This document shows positions 32,627 through 45,498 of a stretch of DNA of 64,000 nt, in pieces; position 1 is the stretch's first letter, and every line of letters begins with the position of its first letter. Source of the stretch: Sequoia sempervirens (Eukaryota; Streptophyta; Pinopsida; Cupressales; Cupressaceae); contig VDFB02262690.1 in the NCBI GenBank assembly GCA_007258455.2, positions 248,001 to 312,000 on the forward strand, read 5' to 3'. The position numbers and the translations under genes are program-made. Below the pieces are notes generated by a model that worked only from the letters and a program-made list of their open reading frames with translations, ran no database searches and was not told the origin of the DNA.

Positions 32627-35600
32627 ATGTCAGAATCTTCATCTCAACCAATGCAGGAAGAAATTAGCCAATAGCTTTTTATGGCTATTCGTTCTTCAGT
32701 AGAGGTATATGTCTATGAGGATGTGGCGTACGCCACGTCTGGTATACCTAGCAGGCCAAAGAGAGCCTACATAAAAGAGCTGAATAAACCCAAGAATTGG
32801 AGAAACCAAAAAAAAAGTTGAAGAAAAATGGGACAATATCTACGACCCAAGGCTCGCAAAAAACCCTAAGTCCCTTAGAGAGGTAGCTTGTGCAAGGTTA
32901 TCGGCACCAAAGGCAAACCAATCTATGCCGAATAGAGTTTGGTACAATGGTCTCCCTCAATACATGGTCCCACTGGTGCACTATGGCCCAAAGGTTGTTG
33001 ATGCTGCTATCCAGCGTTATAATCCTAATACCCACTACATTGAAGGCCGCAACTTAAAGGTGCATATCACTCTAGAGGCCATCTGACACATGCTATGTAT
33101 CCCAGACCCAAGTAAGAGGAAGGAACATATCGAGACCTTTCGCTCGACTAAAGGAGAGAAAATATGGAGGAAGATGAAAACTAGCTCAGAGTTCTTGTTA
33201 GAGGAGACTGGTAAGAAAGGCATCCCAGCCACTAAAGCACCAAGTATTCTGTTATTGTGTGCTATGTTTTACGACGATCTCCAAGACGCCATGTCCATGC
33301 TAGCCTTTGTATGCAGCCGAGACTCTGATGAGAAGATAGAGACCTTTCAATTGGGACCGATAATACAATTTCGCAAGCAACATGAACTCTTCTAGTATGA
33401 TTTTGCTGAGTTTATGATTGAAGAAATGAAGCGACAAATTAAGAATTATCAGGCAGAGAAAAAATTTAGGTTTCTTTCTTTCTTGGTCCACATGTTTTTG
33501 CATCAGAACCCAGATTTCTTCGCCTAGTATTTTCTGCTATCAATTTTTGATGAGCAAAATAAAAGGAAACCGGTGTCCACATAGACGCCTTTTCTTTCCA
33601 CATCATACGATTATTATGCATTTGCAGACTATTTCATAGCCCCAGTCTTGAATGATTTGATCGAAGAAGGTGATATTATCTGGCTTGATAAGGAGCAGGT
33701 CAGATTTATGCAGAGCTTCACCCCTGCTTGTGACTGGTTCTTGGGCAAAGATTTTACAATCCTCTGAATGCGGGGTTTTACTGGCAAACCTTTCCTACTC
33801 CCAGCCTGCGTCACAGATAGAGTGCTCACGCTGGAAATGTTCCGACAGGTGTGAATCATTGATTTTACTTTCTGTAGCAGTGAAAAGGTCAAGAAGAAGG
33901 GATTCTTCACTTGTCCAAAGAATTTCAAGTCGGTGACTCTGATAAAGAAGCAATCAGACCAGTTGTTGGAGGACAAGCTAGCATATCTAGGGTTTGTACT
34001 GGTAAATGATAAGTGGGAATACAACCCTTTCGATGACCTGTCAGAGCCACATATGAGGATTACCTATGATTCCCGACCATACTGGGAGAAGCGGCGTAAC
34101 CTGCGAGTGGAAAAAGATGAGGATTTTGTTGAATTGGTGCAAATCCCTACACCGGACACTAGAGGACCATGGCACAAGTTCTACTTTCCTGTGGCCGTGG
34201 CCCAGGATAATGTCCCCATGGAGCGCGACATGTACAATAGGTTAAAGAAGGATGAGGAATGGAGTGAGGAGAAAATAAATGATTTCTGGAAATATCACCA
34301 AGAAATAGCACAGTTGGATGCTCCTTACAATCAACTAAAGGATGACCAGGAGTTTGAAAGGTGGTGGAAGGAGGGCCATCCTAGCCTGAGCTCTAGTACT
34401 AATATGAGCAAAGAGAGGGAGGAATTCGACAAGCAGGAGGAGGAAGCGGCGACATCAGTTTCCTCTGCACAAAAGGAGAAAGTTTCCACACAGCCCACCT
34501 ATGTGGCCACGAACGTACGTTTTAATATATCAAGAGGCTCGCATACACTCACTTGGGCTGCTAAACTAGCCAGGCTATCACTTCAGCAGAAGGAGATGAT
34601 TGCCGAAGCTAGTGAGATTCCACCTATGAAATGACAACATATTATCGGAGAGGGTTTGCAAGAACTCGTCGGAGGTGGAGTACTCACTGCTAGTCAGGAG
34701 CCAAAGGTTGTGGGGGAGCCTCTAACGTTTCTGGAAAGGCCAACGACCAGTCAAAAGATACAATTCACTCTTTCTTCTCTTGCATCTCATTCCTTGGTAT
34801 CTACCCCTGCCTCACTAGCGACCCCTTCCATAGGTACTAGCCCTCTACCTTCTGCTTTTAGTCCAACTTATTCAGTTGGATTCGCCTAGTTTTCGCAAGC
34901 CCACCTGCTCATAATTACTCCTCCACATATGCTTGTGCCCGCCGCTGTCATTGAAACCTTCCTCACCTCGCTTTTGGAAAGCTTTCCCCCTATGAGTGCC
35001 TATTCTTTTTCTGCTACGATTACAGATCCTCTTCCATTGCAACAGGCTAACACCTCGTTAACAACTCTCTCTTTCTAGCCAATGAGCCTTACGGCTAATT
35101 CCCCAGTCCAGTCATTGCAAATGACTAGCCTTGTTGTTGGTTCTCAAAACAAACTATGGAACATGCCTCATTTCTCTCCACAAACTGTCACTCTCCAAAA
35201 GAAACAAATGCCTGCGTCTATGAAGGTTACCTATCCCTATGCCCTACTTTCCGGTGCTCCCTTCGTAGGTGGACTAGTTTCATCACCAGCCGAATTTATA
35301 GCACAGATAGATTGTGGAAAGGAGGCACGCGTGAATAGAATGAGAAAATGCAAGGCAAAGGATGACAGTGGTCCCGCCGAGCCAAGAGTACAAGCTCTGT
35401 ATGATGAGGCCCGGAAAGAATTGAAGTTCACGACCATGTACCCAAGGGTAAGCAAGCCTCAAGGAGAAATGTAACCAAAAGACTATGAGATATATGCGAT
35501 CAGACTCGACATGAAGGTAGCCTGACCATAGGATAAAGTTGAAATCATGGAGGAAACACAACGGGTAGTCACTTCCTATTTCCTCAAAATTGGTCGTCAG

Positions 35601-36877
35601 CTAAAGAAGAAGGATGAGCAGCTCAAGGCAGCTAGGGAAAGGGTTAGTTTTTTGGAAAAGAAGGAGAAATCCTTAGAGGCAGATATTGCCCGCATGACTG
35701 AAAGGGCGCTGACAGTAGAGGATGAGAGGAACAAGCTTCAAGGCGAAATTGCAAAAACTTAGGTTGCTGACCCTGGCATAATAAAAGGGCTACAAAGGAA
35801 GAACTAGGGGCGGAGCAAGATTTACAGCTAAAAGATGAAGAGCTGGAGCACCTCCGCCTTGAGCATAGTCAGGGGATGGTACAAAAAATGGAAGAGTTAG
35901 AACGCCAACAGGCTCAATATGAGCAAAGAATATAAAAGAAAGAGGCCGAATTTAAAGGCCTAAAGGCTCAAATAGAGGAGCTATGAGAGACAAAGACTTC
36001 TCTAGAAGAGCACTTAGCAAATCACTCCCGAGTCGAGCAGACTTGGAATAAAGAAATGAGCAACTATGCGGAGCAGCTGGCGTCTAAGAAAAGGAAAAAG
36101 GAAGAATTGGCTGAGGCCATTATTTCAAGAGACACGGAGATTACTTTGCTTAAACCCTCTCTCCTACCTTCCCCTATACAACCTGATATCATTCCACTGG
36201 TTAGGAAATTATACATTTCTCACTGTGAGAAAATCAAAACCTTTTTCCTAACACTGCAGCCTACCCTCTGATTTATCGACAAGGCATCAAGGCTCAGCCA
36301 GGAGGCCCATGATACGATTGAGCAGTTCCCACAATTCATCTTGGAGAAGGTTCCTGAAGCAAAAGACCTACTCAACAAGCTATACTCTGTTTCTGATGAG
36401 AACTTTGCTGAAGCGGGTATTGAAAATCGGAATGCTGCTACTCAAACGACAAACAAATTTATCCATTGCCACTCCACCTTCCAACGTGCTAAGGCAGCCA
36501 CGACTATTATGAGTAAGACACTAGATAGCACGTGGGGATGTTTCTCTGAGTTGGGCAGGATGGGACTGCCGTCCTTGTTCCTCGAGGATGGCTCTATTGC
36601 CACGACTGTGTAGATTGTGAAAATTATTGAAGAGAAGGAAGGTGACCCAGAGGCTTTCAGGGAGTTTAGCCATCCTCCAACGGTAGCCAACATTGAGGCA
36701 GTCATTCATCTGCTCTCACAGCTGCTATTTCATATACAAGCATGGGCCGATTTACCTGATGTGTTGCCTCACAAAGAAATTATTGATTTACGTGGAGCAC
36801 AAGAGAATTTGCGCAGCATAGTGAAGCTGTCTGATGATGAATGGTCACCTTTGCAGGCGGCTCTTTCCAATCTCTGA
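32627..36877 (+). pseudogene. Element B: long extra sense frame after integrase
   Basis: About 1,400 codons from ATG 32627, interrupted by many stops, by a frameshift at an A9 run (32808-32816) and by another near 35800. The N-terminal part (about 32900-33400: YMVPLVHYGPKVVDAAIQRY, LKVHITLEAI-HMLCIPD) resembles the putative plant transposon protein domain often found in such extra frames. 33930-34630 is well preserved (233 open codons, rich in charged residues). 34650-35100 is Ser/Thr/Pro-rich; 35540-36150 is a heptad coiled coil (LKKKDEQLKAARERVSFLEK); 36340-36877 is helical. It occupies the env position, but I see no signal peptide or transmembrane pair. Function unknown. Confidence 0.65.
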
Positions 36878-36975
36878 CTCCATTAGCCTAATGAATAAGG
36901 CTCTGGTCTGTAGAACCAAAGAAATTTTGGGTTCTTCGTTCCTTAGTCGAAACGCCCCTATTAGTCGCCAAAAGC

Positions 36976-38369
36976 TGTTAAATAAATATTTGAGCAGCTT
37001 CCTTCAGATTTATCTTTTTGTATTTTGTGTGTGCTAGCCTGTGCATCGCCGAGTTTACTCGGATTTTTTTATCAAAGTTTTGATCTGCCGCTTTGCACAT
37101 CTACTCTTTGCAGCTTCGGGAATCAGCATTCCTTTTTAGATCTTGGGAAACTCCGTTGTGTTTCCACGTGTCGCGGTTACAGAATGCATTTATTTCCTTT
37201 TTCCTTGAGGTCTCATCGGGCTACGAAATGCTTCCACAAAGCCTTCATTCTTAAAAGATGTTGGCGGGCCCCACATCTTGCTACGTGGCAACTGTTCGCA
37301 AATCTTTCAACGCGGGGATGAAATAGCAACCGCAAGCAGCAAAGTATTGCTACGCGTCTTTTTATGCCCGGCTGATGGAGCATTCCCTCTGCTGTGATAA
37401 AGTTTTCAACCCATTCGACACGTGTTGCATTTTCGCAAATCCTTGGTAGCAATGGGAGAAAAGTTCATGCGAGCAGCGAAAGGCTGCCACGTGCCTAACT
37501 GCTGATCTGTTATGCAGGCGATAAGCCGGATGAACTAAATAATGTTATTGGTTGTTGCTTGTCATAATCATTTGCAACAATGGATGATGTTTGTTTGATC
37601 AAGCCTGGCTGGGACCACCGCCATCATTACAGAGGATGCACCTGTGCCCGGGATGACTGTATGTTGTGTTCCAGCTTGATGCTGTTGTAACGGCCTTGGG
37701 AATATTCTGATTCAGACATCATTGCAGAAGATCACGAGATCTTTTCTGTTACTATTCTCTGAAGTGATGGGAGGTTTTCCTACTATATATACTTTCTCTC
37801 TGATGAGAACCAGCCCGGAACAGGAGAAAAAATATGCTAGTTTTAGCAAAAAGACACCAGGCCTCTATTACTATTTTATTTAAATTGCAAAACTCTCAGA
37901 CTGTGCCAATTGTTCGGCCTTTCTATTTTTTCATGCTTTTGATTAAACTGTGAACTGTGCTTTATATTGTCTTGACACTTCATTTAAGGAGCTTCTATAT
38001 ATCTTGGATGCAAGTTTGCTTGCCTAGACCATGTCTAATGACTCTTCTTGCTAGTGACAATATATGCAATATTATTTTATGTCAATAAATGAACTGTATA
38101 TGCTATAATTTTAAGTCTCTGATGTTTTGGAATACAACAACACCATTCAGGGCTTTAAATCTATGATTTATTGTGCCCATCATCAAAGCTCGACACATCG
38201 CCTTAGGTTAGACTTTATTATATCTGCTTTCTTTTCCCTTTCCAAACCCCATTATAGAAGAAATCGGCTTCTCTAAAAATCTGGAGGTTACTCAGTTTAG
38301 CGCAAAAGGTCCCCCTTAAACTGAGTTTCCCATAAGACTCTATTACCTTGTCAAATTTTGGTATCAACA
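36976..38369 (+). repeat. 3' LTR of element B
   Basis: 1394 bp partner of 21349-22740, followed by the target duplication GTTAC at 38370-38374. TATATATA at 37784-37791. The purine tract before it is poor (CGCCAAAAGC). Confidence 0.93.
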
Positions 38370-38374
38370 GTTAC

Positions 38375-39291
38375 CACTCCAAAGGGATTTTGTCAGGACT
38401 AGATGTATCATTCACTTTGAAAGTCAAAGTCTTGTAATTATAATTTAATTATGTAAATGATAAATAATGTCTAGTCTCCAAATTAATGGAATGGGGTCAT
38501 GTTGGATGCCCATATAAAGGAGTAGATTTATTTATTATTGGTTCATTCTTAAGGATGCTTGAGATTTTGTGTAAAAATATATTTAATAGGGAGGTTACAA
38601 AGAATCAATCACTATTTTAGGTTGTAATATCTTTCATATTAGGTGCTCTAACAAGGCAATCAATGCCCACATGGAATGTCTCCAATCGGGATATTTGTCG
38701 ATTTGACAATATGACCAAATCTATGGCATCTATAATACATAAGGCGTGTGTAAGAGGAATTGCATACTATTTTGAGATGCTTGACCATGACCATAGGGGT
38801 GGTGGATTTTTTCTATGGCTTTGGTTTTGGATGCCACTTGATGGTTTCTTCTTTTTGACTTTCGTATGTCAAAGGCATGGGATAGTGGGTTGTATACTTT
38901 TATGTAGGCATTATTATGCAATCAAACTATTGTTACAGGGATAAGTAGATTGCATTATTGTACTTCATCTTTTGAAAATAATACAAGATTATGTCTCTTT
39001 AGGGTGGATTTTTTCTCGCAAGGTTTTCTCCATGTATGTCTACTATAATGGCTTGCATTTTACGAGTTTGTTGAATTTTTATATTGCTTCTTCATCATTT
39101 CATTGATATGTCGATTGGCTTAATCATATCATAATCAAATTAAACTCTATATTTTTTATTATTTTTATTATGTCATTTACCTTACATTTGAACAATTCCT
39201 ATAGTGTCTTTTATGGCTTCTCCTTGCTTGATAACCACTAGTAGAAAACCTACCCTTGGGCTTAGGTGTGGTTTAAATATCCCCTTCCTAA
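38375..39291. other. Spacer between elements B and C
   Basis: A 93-codon plus frame at 38663-38944 is not recognised. 38940-39060 (AATAATACAAGATTATG, then GGGTGGATTTTTTCTCGCAAGG) has the look of the transcript-end part of a copia LTR, so this is probably a truncated LTR fragment. Ends in CCTAA, the target site of element C. Confidence 0.4.
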
Positions 39292-39624
39292 TGTTAGTGT
39301 GAATAGGGATCGTATCTAATCGATTTGCCTCCTAAGTCCTATTCATGCTTGATAGTTAAGTTCACTTACAATCCTTGTCTCTTTTTATCTCACATCATAT
39401 GATTGTGACACATGTCACAATCCTATGTTCACTTATCCTCTCGCCTTCCCCATATAAACAAGGAATCATGTGTATATTATGAAGTATCATTAATATATTT
39501 GATCATTGTATCATTATTTTACATCCACAATCAAGCAATCTATTCTCTTGCTACTCTCCTAAGGAAGGTTATTTCTAGTTTTGTAGGTGATCTTAAGAGC
39601 TTGCGTCCTTATGTGAATCTTACA
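39292..39624 (+). repeat. 5' LTR of element C
   Basis: 333 bp, TGTTAGTGTGAATAGG...GAATCTTACA. The segment GTGACACATGTCACAATCC is shared with the 3' copy. Possible TATA-like CATATAAAC near 39459. Confidence 0.85.
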
Positions 39625-39636
39625 TGGTATTAGAGC
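39625..39636 (+). other. Primer binding site of element C
   Basis: TGGTATTAGAGC abuts the LTR end, a one-base variant of the initiator-Met-type copia primer site. Confidence 0.8.
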
Positions 39637-40839
39637 TTCAAACCAATAAATCCATTTTTAGATCTAAGGGTGATTCAAGAAAGATATTTTTTGGATGCAT
39701 TTTTGGGTAAAAAGGACCTCACCATTGAGTATATAAGGCTCAAAACACATTTTCATATATGACACTCTATATTTGGGATTAAAAAAAATTGGCCATTTTT
39801 GGGGGTTTGAAGAAAATTTAAGAAAAAATATTTGTACAATTATATATAATCATTATAGTATGGATACATATGGTCCATACATTTCCATACCATATGGCAC
39901 ATCAATTGTTAGAAGGGGTGTGATGTAGAGTTGACAAAATATTATTTTTTAGCATTGGCATAATCTCTATATCAAGCTTTATTTGGTGGAGGTATAGGTC
40001 TACAATTTTATTAATAAAAATAATAATTGCTAACTTGGCATAGGTTTGTAGCCCCTAGTCATAGGGAGTTGCAACCCTTGATCTTGATCTACTTAGAGAG
40101 GCTTATCCACAACATGCAATGTAGATCTTGCCACCCCTAGAATGTTGTTATGTCGATACTTTCTTCTAACTAGTCACTCAAGTGGCTTAGAGAAATTTTA
40201 TCACCCTAGGAGCACAATGTCACCTAGTTTCATCACTTATATGAGTGGCTCTACCATCCAACTACCAAATTAGTACCTAATTCTCACTTTTTCCTTGCTA
40301 AGGGATCTATTTTTTCTAGGAGCCATAACTTTTTTCCATGAGATCAAATTTTTAACTTCATATAGTCATTGAAAAGTTGATTTTGAGCACTTCATAGTGA
40401 TATATATTATTTTTTCATATTTTGTTGCAAGCGCTTGTTTTTGTTGATTGAAGTCTACATTACCCATTTTGACCTCCAATCTCATAAATTTCTTCTTGTT
40501 TATCCAATTTTCATCTCTTGCAACATTGGAAAGGTATTGATGAGCTCTTCATATCTATAAATGCACTTTTCCAAATTTAGCCTCATGTGTATATAGAACC
40601 TCTCACCTCTTACAAAGAGGATAAACCCACATGCGCATATTGCAAAAAAATAATGGCAAGATGAGCATAGTTATTATTAAAACAAATAGATGAGTTGAAG
40701 TACCATTTGTAGAAGAATAATATTTCATTGCCTTAAACAATGTATTTTGGTTCTTCTTCTTTTGTACCATCATCATCTACATATCAAGGACAACAATATT
40801 AGCTCATGGAACAAATAAGATTAGTTATGAAGATGACTT
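39637..40839. other. Interior of element C, no recognisable coding
   Basis: AT-rich with frequent stops on both strands. By position it should contain gag, but no gag motif was found. Confidence 0.4.
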
Positions 40840-41511
40840 CTCAAGATTTTAGAGCTTCACATCATATGGCTTCATCACAGGGTATATTCTCTTTATTTGA
40901 ACCTTGCACATTACCACACAATTTGATGGATAACAACACAAATGTGTGTTTATAGGAAATGATCTTTTGACATGGGAGAAGGCACATTCAATAATGTACT
41001 TTATGTCCCATCCTTGTAAAACAATTTCCTTTCTATTTATCATATTTCATATAATGGAGAAGGGAAGATAATTGAATTAAAATCTAAATATTTTATTATC
41101 AATAACTTGGAGAGTAGAGATATAATTGTTATTGGGAAGGTTGGTCATTCATTTTGCTTGTAAACCTTTTCATATTTTTCTCCTTATAATAATGCATTTA
41201 TTTTGATTAGTATTCACACTCATGCATCTAGTGTGAATCATATGTCTAAGGAGAAGTTTGATCACTTGATCCTAGGTGTTCTTGAGACTTGTATTAAGCT
41301 TACATCTCCTCCACCTCACACTTCTTCAAATTTTAATGTTATCATGGCTTCAAGTACTTCAGATCAATATGATGATCATAGTCTTTCATACTCATCTTTG
41401 TGGGATGAGTACTTGATAGGTATTTCAAATTTATTTTGAGTCTCATATTACAAATTTTAAGGACACACTTGAGGATATCCACTTCCACTTTGATGATAGT
41501 TACAACACAAT
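40840..41511 (+). pseudogene. Element C: copia protease and start of integrase, decayed
   Basis: Traces of the copia protease/pre-integrase region: ASHHMASSQGIFSLFEPCTL (the Asp-Ser-Gly before it is lost), FNNVLYVPSL, FLSIYHISYN, then an open frame at 41203-41439 with HTHASSVNHMSKEKFDHL. The reading is cut at 41511 by element D. Confidence 0.65.
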
Positions 41512-42137
41512 TGTTAGTGTAGGTTTTTTACTTTCCTTATGTTAGGGGTATTTCTTATTTCCTACAAATTATTTAAGCTTGCTTAGGTTTATTATTTATG
41601 ATTAATATGACATATGGTGAAATATATTAGCTACATGTGTCATTATCTCCCATGCATGTTTCATCCTCTCCCACAATTGACTTGTTTCACCATCTCTCAT
41701 ACCCATTATTTTGTCCTTAGCTGAGTAGGTTATGGGGTAGTTGGTTTTCTCACCCTCTTTTTGGCTTTATGTGCCACCCCTCATAACCTCTCTTTATCTT
41801 CACCTGAGGAGGTTATGCCACATGTTTTGGTATTTACCAAGTAGGAAAAACCTCCCACCTATTATGGGTAGTAGGATTTAATGCACCTCTTGGATTTATA
41901 TGCCCTCTTTTTGCTATATAACACTCTACTCTCACCTTCAAGTTAGTTCAATGGTAGCTCAATGAGAGTATCAATAGTATTCTCGAATCTCTCTTGCTTT
42001 GTCTATATTTTTTCTCTTTCATACTTCTTTCTTCATTCCACTATTTTTTATATTCAATCATTTTTCAACTAGAGTGCAAGTGATCTATGATCGACATTAG
42101 ATCCTAGCTCGATTTTTGCTTCTCAAATGATCTAACA
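41512..42137 (+). repeat. 5' LTR of copia element D, nested in C
   Basis: 626 bp, TGTTAGTGTAGG...GATCTAACA with inverted terminal hexamers TGTTAG/CTAACA, followed at once by a primer site. The 3' partner is reduced: only about 60 bases resembling its end (GTGATCTATGATAAACATTAGATCCTG-type sequence) are seen at 44500-44560. So D is a deletion derivative. Confidence 0.75.
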
Positions 42138-42148
42138 TGGTATTAGAG
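42138..42148 (+). other. Primer binding site of element D
   Basis: TGGTATTAGAG adjoining the LTR, as in element C. Confidence 0.75.
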
Positions 42149-43339
42149 TGGGATTTTCTATTATGGTTCATTGTATTTTTTTAATTTTTTGAGAGATTGA
42201 GACTAATAGATAGCTAATATTTTTCTCAAAAACCTATTATGATATTCTCTTACATCCTCGGATGATCCGAAGAATCAAAATAGTTGAAGGAAAAATAAGC
42301 ATATATGTATACTTTACTTGCATATTTGTGTTCCTATGAGATATAGGTGATTGCATCATTTTAGTAATATTAAAGGAATTTTAAGCCTTTCCAAAGAGTT
42401 CAAAATGTATGATAAAGTCAATATTGACTTTTATTTCACCAAAATCAGAGATTGGAGGACACAATAACAAATCAAGGTTTGAAATTTGAAATCTTTTTTA
42501 CTAGAGTCGTTTTCATTTCTAAATAAAATTCTTATCTTCTTATAAAACAAAAAATCATTTTGGGTTTTGTTCACAAAAACGAAATTTGTTCTAAGTATCT
42601 TTTAGTTTTCCATATGGTGAAAAAATTCTACAAAAAATATTGTTAGAATATCATAGGTTGACTATTTTCTTTTAGTTCAAAGGCTAAATTTACATCAAAC
42701 ACTCATCTTCCACTTGCTAAAAAGAAAAATGATTTCTAGGTTTTGTTTGCAAGCTCAAAAAAATATTTAGGTCTCTTTTATTTTTTACATATTCAAAATA
42801 AATTATGCAAAAATTAAGACAAAACCAAGACATTTTTGTGAAAAGAGTCATTCCTATAAGGAAAATTCAACATTTTTTTCAAAAGTGCATAACTTTTGCC
42901 TCAGGTGTCAAATTTTCACAAATGAAAACTTGAAAAAATCTAAAAATGAGAAATTTTCATCCACGAAGTTCTTGATAAAAACAAATCCTTTATTTATCAA
43001 ATATTACAAGCTAAATTTGGTACATGTTTTTTCTTCAACAAGCAATAATTTTCACCTCAGAGCTTCAGTTTCAAAATGAATAGGAATTGGACAAGAATTG
43101 AAGAGTAATACTTAGCTACAAGTTTTTTTCCAAATTTTGTATCTAAAATCATAATTTTGGCCATTATAGGCCTAGAAAGAATTATAATATGGTAAAAGTC
43201 TTGTAAATGTACTAATCAGAAAGTGCCAACATTGTAATATTTGGGTGGTGATTTTTGAAATTAGTGGAAACGGGGGTGTCTCGTGTGTTATTTTTCATAC
43301 TTTTCTACACTCGTGGATGCATCTACACTTCTTTATTTA
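42149..43339. other. Leader of element D
   Basis: AT-rich leader of about 1.2 kb between the primer site and gag. No frame or repeat recognised. Confidence 0.4.
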
Positions 43340-43900
43340 ACACCATATAACTATTTTAAATGGAAATATAAGATGATAGCATATCCTAAAAGACATGGAT
43401 ATCATCGAGTTATAATGGGACTTGAAACTAAACCTCAAGATGTTGTAGAAAATTAAAATGGTTCAATGAATGTGATGAAGCCTTTGGTACTCTGTGTATG
43501 TCAGTTTCTCTTGACCTTCTTTTTCACATTGAATCTGCCACTACACCAAATGGACTGTGGACCACTTTGAAAACCCTCTTTGGTAAGCAAGGTGAGCTAA
43601 GGAGTCATAAATTGAAGAATGAATGCATATGGTTGAGTCCCTCCAATTTTAACACAATACAAGACTCTTCACAAAATTCAAAGTTGTTAGATTACAATTG
43701 GAATAGTGTGGAATCAAGAAGGATGATAAACAAGTGATCTTGAGAATTCTTTCTAAGCTTTGTCCTAGCTATTCTATATTTGTTTCTACATTCTATGCTA
43801 CAAAATGTTCCCTAGTTTCCACCTATAAAATTATTTCTCTAGATGAATTTGTTGCAAAACTCATAGGGAACAAGACAAATTGGTTCTAATGGGTAAAATT
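43340..43900 (+). pseudogene. Element D: copia gag (UBN2 type), decayed
   Basis: Gag of the UBN2 family: FKWKYKMIAYPKRHG, then SVSLDLLFHIESATTPNGLWTTLKTLFGKQ, ELRSHKLKNECIWLSPSNF and, after a frame change, SILSKLxPSYSIFVSTF-type sequence. Several stops. In intact copia this protein packages the RNA. Confidence 0.8.
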
Positions 43901-44524
43901 AAACCCTCTAAGTCACATGCCTTGGCTATTAATTAGGGCACAAAAGAATAGAAAGGATCTAGCTAACAAGATAAGAAATAAAAGAACTAAGGAGAGAAGA
44001 AGAAAGATAAAAAACTTGCTATTTCAAATACAATTAATTAGACCTCTTCATCAAAAGGTGATCAACCTATTAAGGATAAAGTCACTTGTGTTCTTACTAT
44101 AAGAGGCATGTCCATGATGAAAATAATTGTTTAAACAAAAAAATTGATCATCTTTCACATCTTCTTGAAAAGAATTATATTAAGGTGTCTGATTCTATCA
44201 AACAAATTTCATCAAAAGGGTCTTCTTAAGACAAATAAAACTAAGGGGAAAGGAAAAGGAAAGGCCCTATTTTTTGTTGCTTCACAACTTGACACTTGGA
44301 TCATTGACATGGGTGCTTCATATCATATCACTTCTTCAAAAGATGATTTCACCTCATTAGAGCCATGTTCTATGCCTACCATACTTATGGGTGATGACAC
44401 TCCTATTGAAGTGCATGGGAGAGGGTCTATTGATGTGGGTGAAGTAACATTTCAATATGTTCTTTGTGTTCCATCTATATCAACTAATCTCCTATCCATT
44501 TATGTGATCTATGATAAACATTAG
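43901..44524 (+). pseudogene. Element D: copia zinc knuckle region and protease, decayed
   Basis: A lysine-rich linker and traces of the knuckle are followed by the protease segment TWIIDMGASYHITSSKDDF, with Asp kept but the usual D-S-G changed to D-M-G. Then MGDDTPIEVHGRGSIDVGEV and VLCVPSISTNLLSIY. Coding stops abruptly at LSIY, where sequence resembling the end of the D LTR begins: integrase, RT, RNase H and most of the 3' LTR are deleted. Confidence 0.8.
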
Positions 44525-45174
44525 ATCCTGACTCGATTCTTGCTTCTTGAAGAATCTACTAATTGCTATCACATCATCATTATTTTTAGAGATTTTTGTT
44601 CATTGGTTTCCACATGGTCTTGATTTTTCATCTCCCTTGATTGGGGTAACACCTATTTTTTTGTAGCATACTCTATAATGGAGACACTTGAGTAGTTTTA
44701 AGAGATTCCTATCATGATACTTCTTCCCTTATATCTCTTCTTAGAGTTGGAGTTTCTTTTACATACACTATTAGACTTGTTTTTTTCCAAGGGGAGGAAT
44801 GTTGTTTATAAATCTTGGACACTCTTCAACATTCATGTTTGTGCATTCACCATTGGCATAGGATCTACTTCATTGTGGGGATTCTATAGTCTCACTCTTT
44901 TTCTCCAATGAAGGGATATCTATTGTATATTTTTTGTGGAGGTAGTCCTTGGGGGATCATATTGATTCCTTACTTCCATCACTTGTACATGTTTATTTTC
45001 TTGCATTTTATTTTGTAGAGGCATTTTTCCCTATGATTTTTTCTCCTTTACTATATTTATGAGAGACCTTTTGTACATGAGGACCTAATATGGCCTAGTA
45101 GTCATGACCCATCATCTATTCATCTTTTTATTCTAGCATTTATTTGGTCCTTCTTGAGTTTCACTTAAGGGATT
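44525..45174. other. Junction of D remnant and 3' part of element C
   Basis: The first 40 bases complete the D LTR-end remnant. The rest is the decayed 3' interior of element C up to its LTR; no frame recognised. Confidence 0.4.
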
Positions 45175-45498
45175 TGTTGGTGTGAACAACGATATTACTT
45201 GATTGATTCAACTCCTAGGTCATATTCACACTAATGAGTTAATTTTACTTAGGGTTTACATAGGATCCTTATATATTTTTGTTTCATTCCATGTGATTGT
45301 GAAACATGTCATAATCCTATGTTCATTTATCCTCTCACCTTTCTAAGGCCTCATGTGTACATTATAAAGTGTCATTGATTTATTTGATAAGTGTATCATT
45401 ATTTTGCATACATAATCAAGAAATTTATTCTCTTGTGGAAGGTTATTTTTTGTTTTATAGGTGATCCTAGGAGATTGAGTCTTTGTGTGACTATTACA
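45175..45498 (+). repeat. 3' LTR of element C
   Basis: 324 bp partner of 39292-39624 (TGTTGGTGTGAAC...ACTATTACA), followed by CCTAA. Confidence 0.85.

Larger units (their letters stand above)
21349..38369 (+). mobile_element. Element B: complete 17-kb Ty3/gypsy (Tat-like) retrotransposon
   Basis: LTRs of 1392 and 1394 bp with TGTTAA...CAACA ends. The target duplication GTTAC at 21344-21348 and 38370-38374 is perfect. Order inside: primer site, gag, protease, RNase H, reverse transcriptase, conventional RNase H, integrase, antisense gene-like unit, an inverted LTR-like insertion, and a long extra sense frame. The two-RNase-H layout, the gag zinc-knuckle spacing and the long region after integrase point to the Tat branch of Ty3/gypsy. 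All coding parts carry stops. The first hundred LTR bases show roughly nine differences by eye, mostly transitions, so it is old. Confidence 0.93.
39292..45498 (+). mobile_element. Element C: Ty1/copia retrotransposon, target duplication CCTAA
   Basis: LTRs 39292-39624 and 45175-45498 share TGTTRGTGTGAA starts and TTACA ends and are clearly homologous though diverged. CCTAA flanks both sides (39287-39291, 45499-45503). A TGGTATTAGAGC primer site follows the 5' LTR immediately. The interior holds a protease/pol remnant and is split by element D. Old and inactive. Confidence 0.88.

Noticed and set aside
32627..36877. Envelope gene for element B
   Set aside because: Position fits, but no signal peptide, cleavage site or membrane anchor is visible; it has coiled coil and Ser/Pro regions instead.
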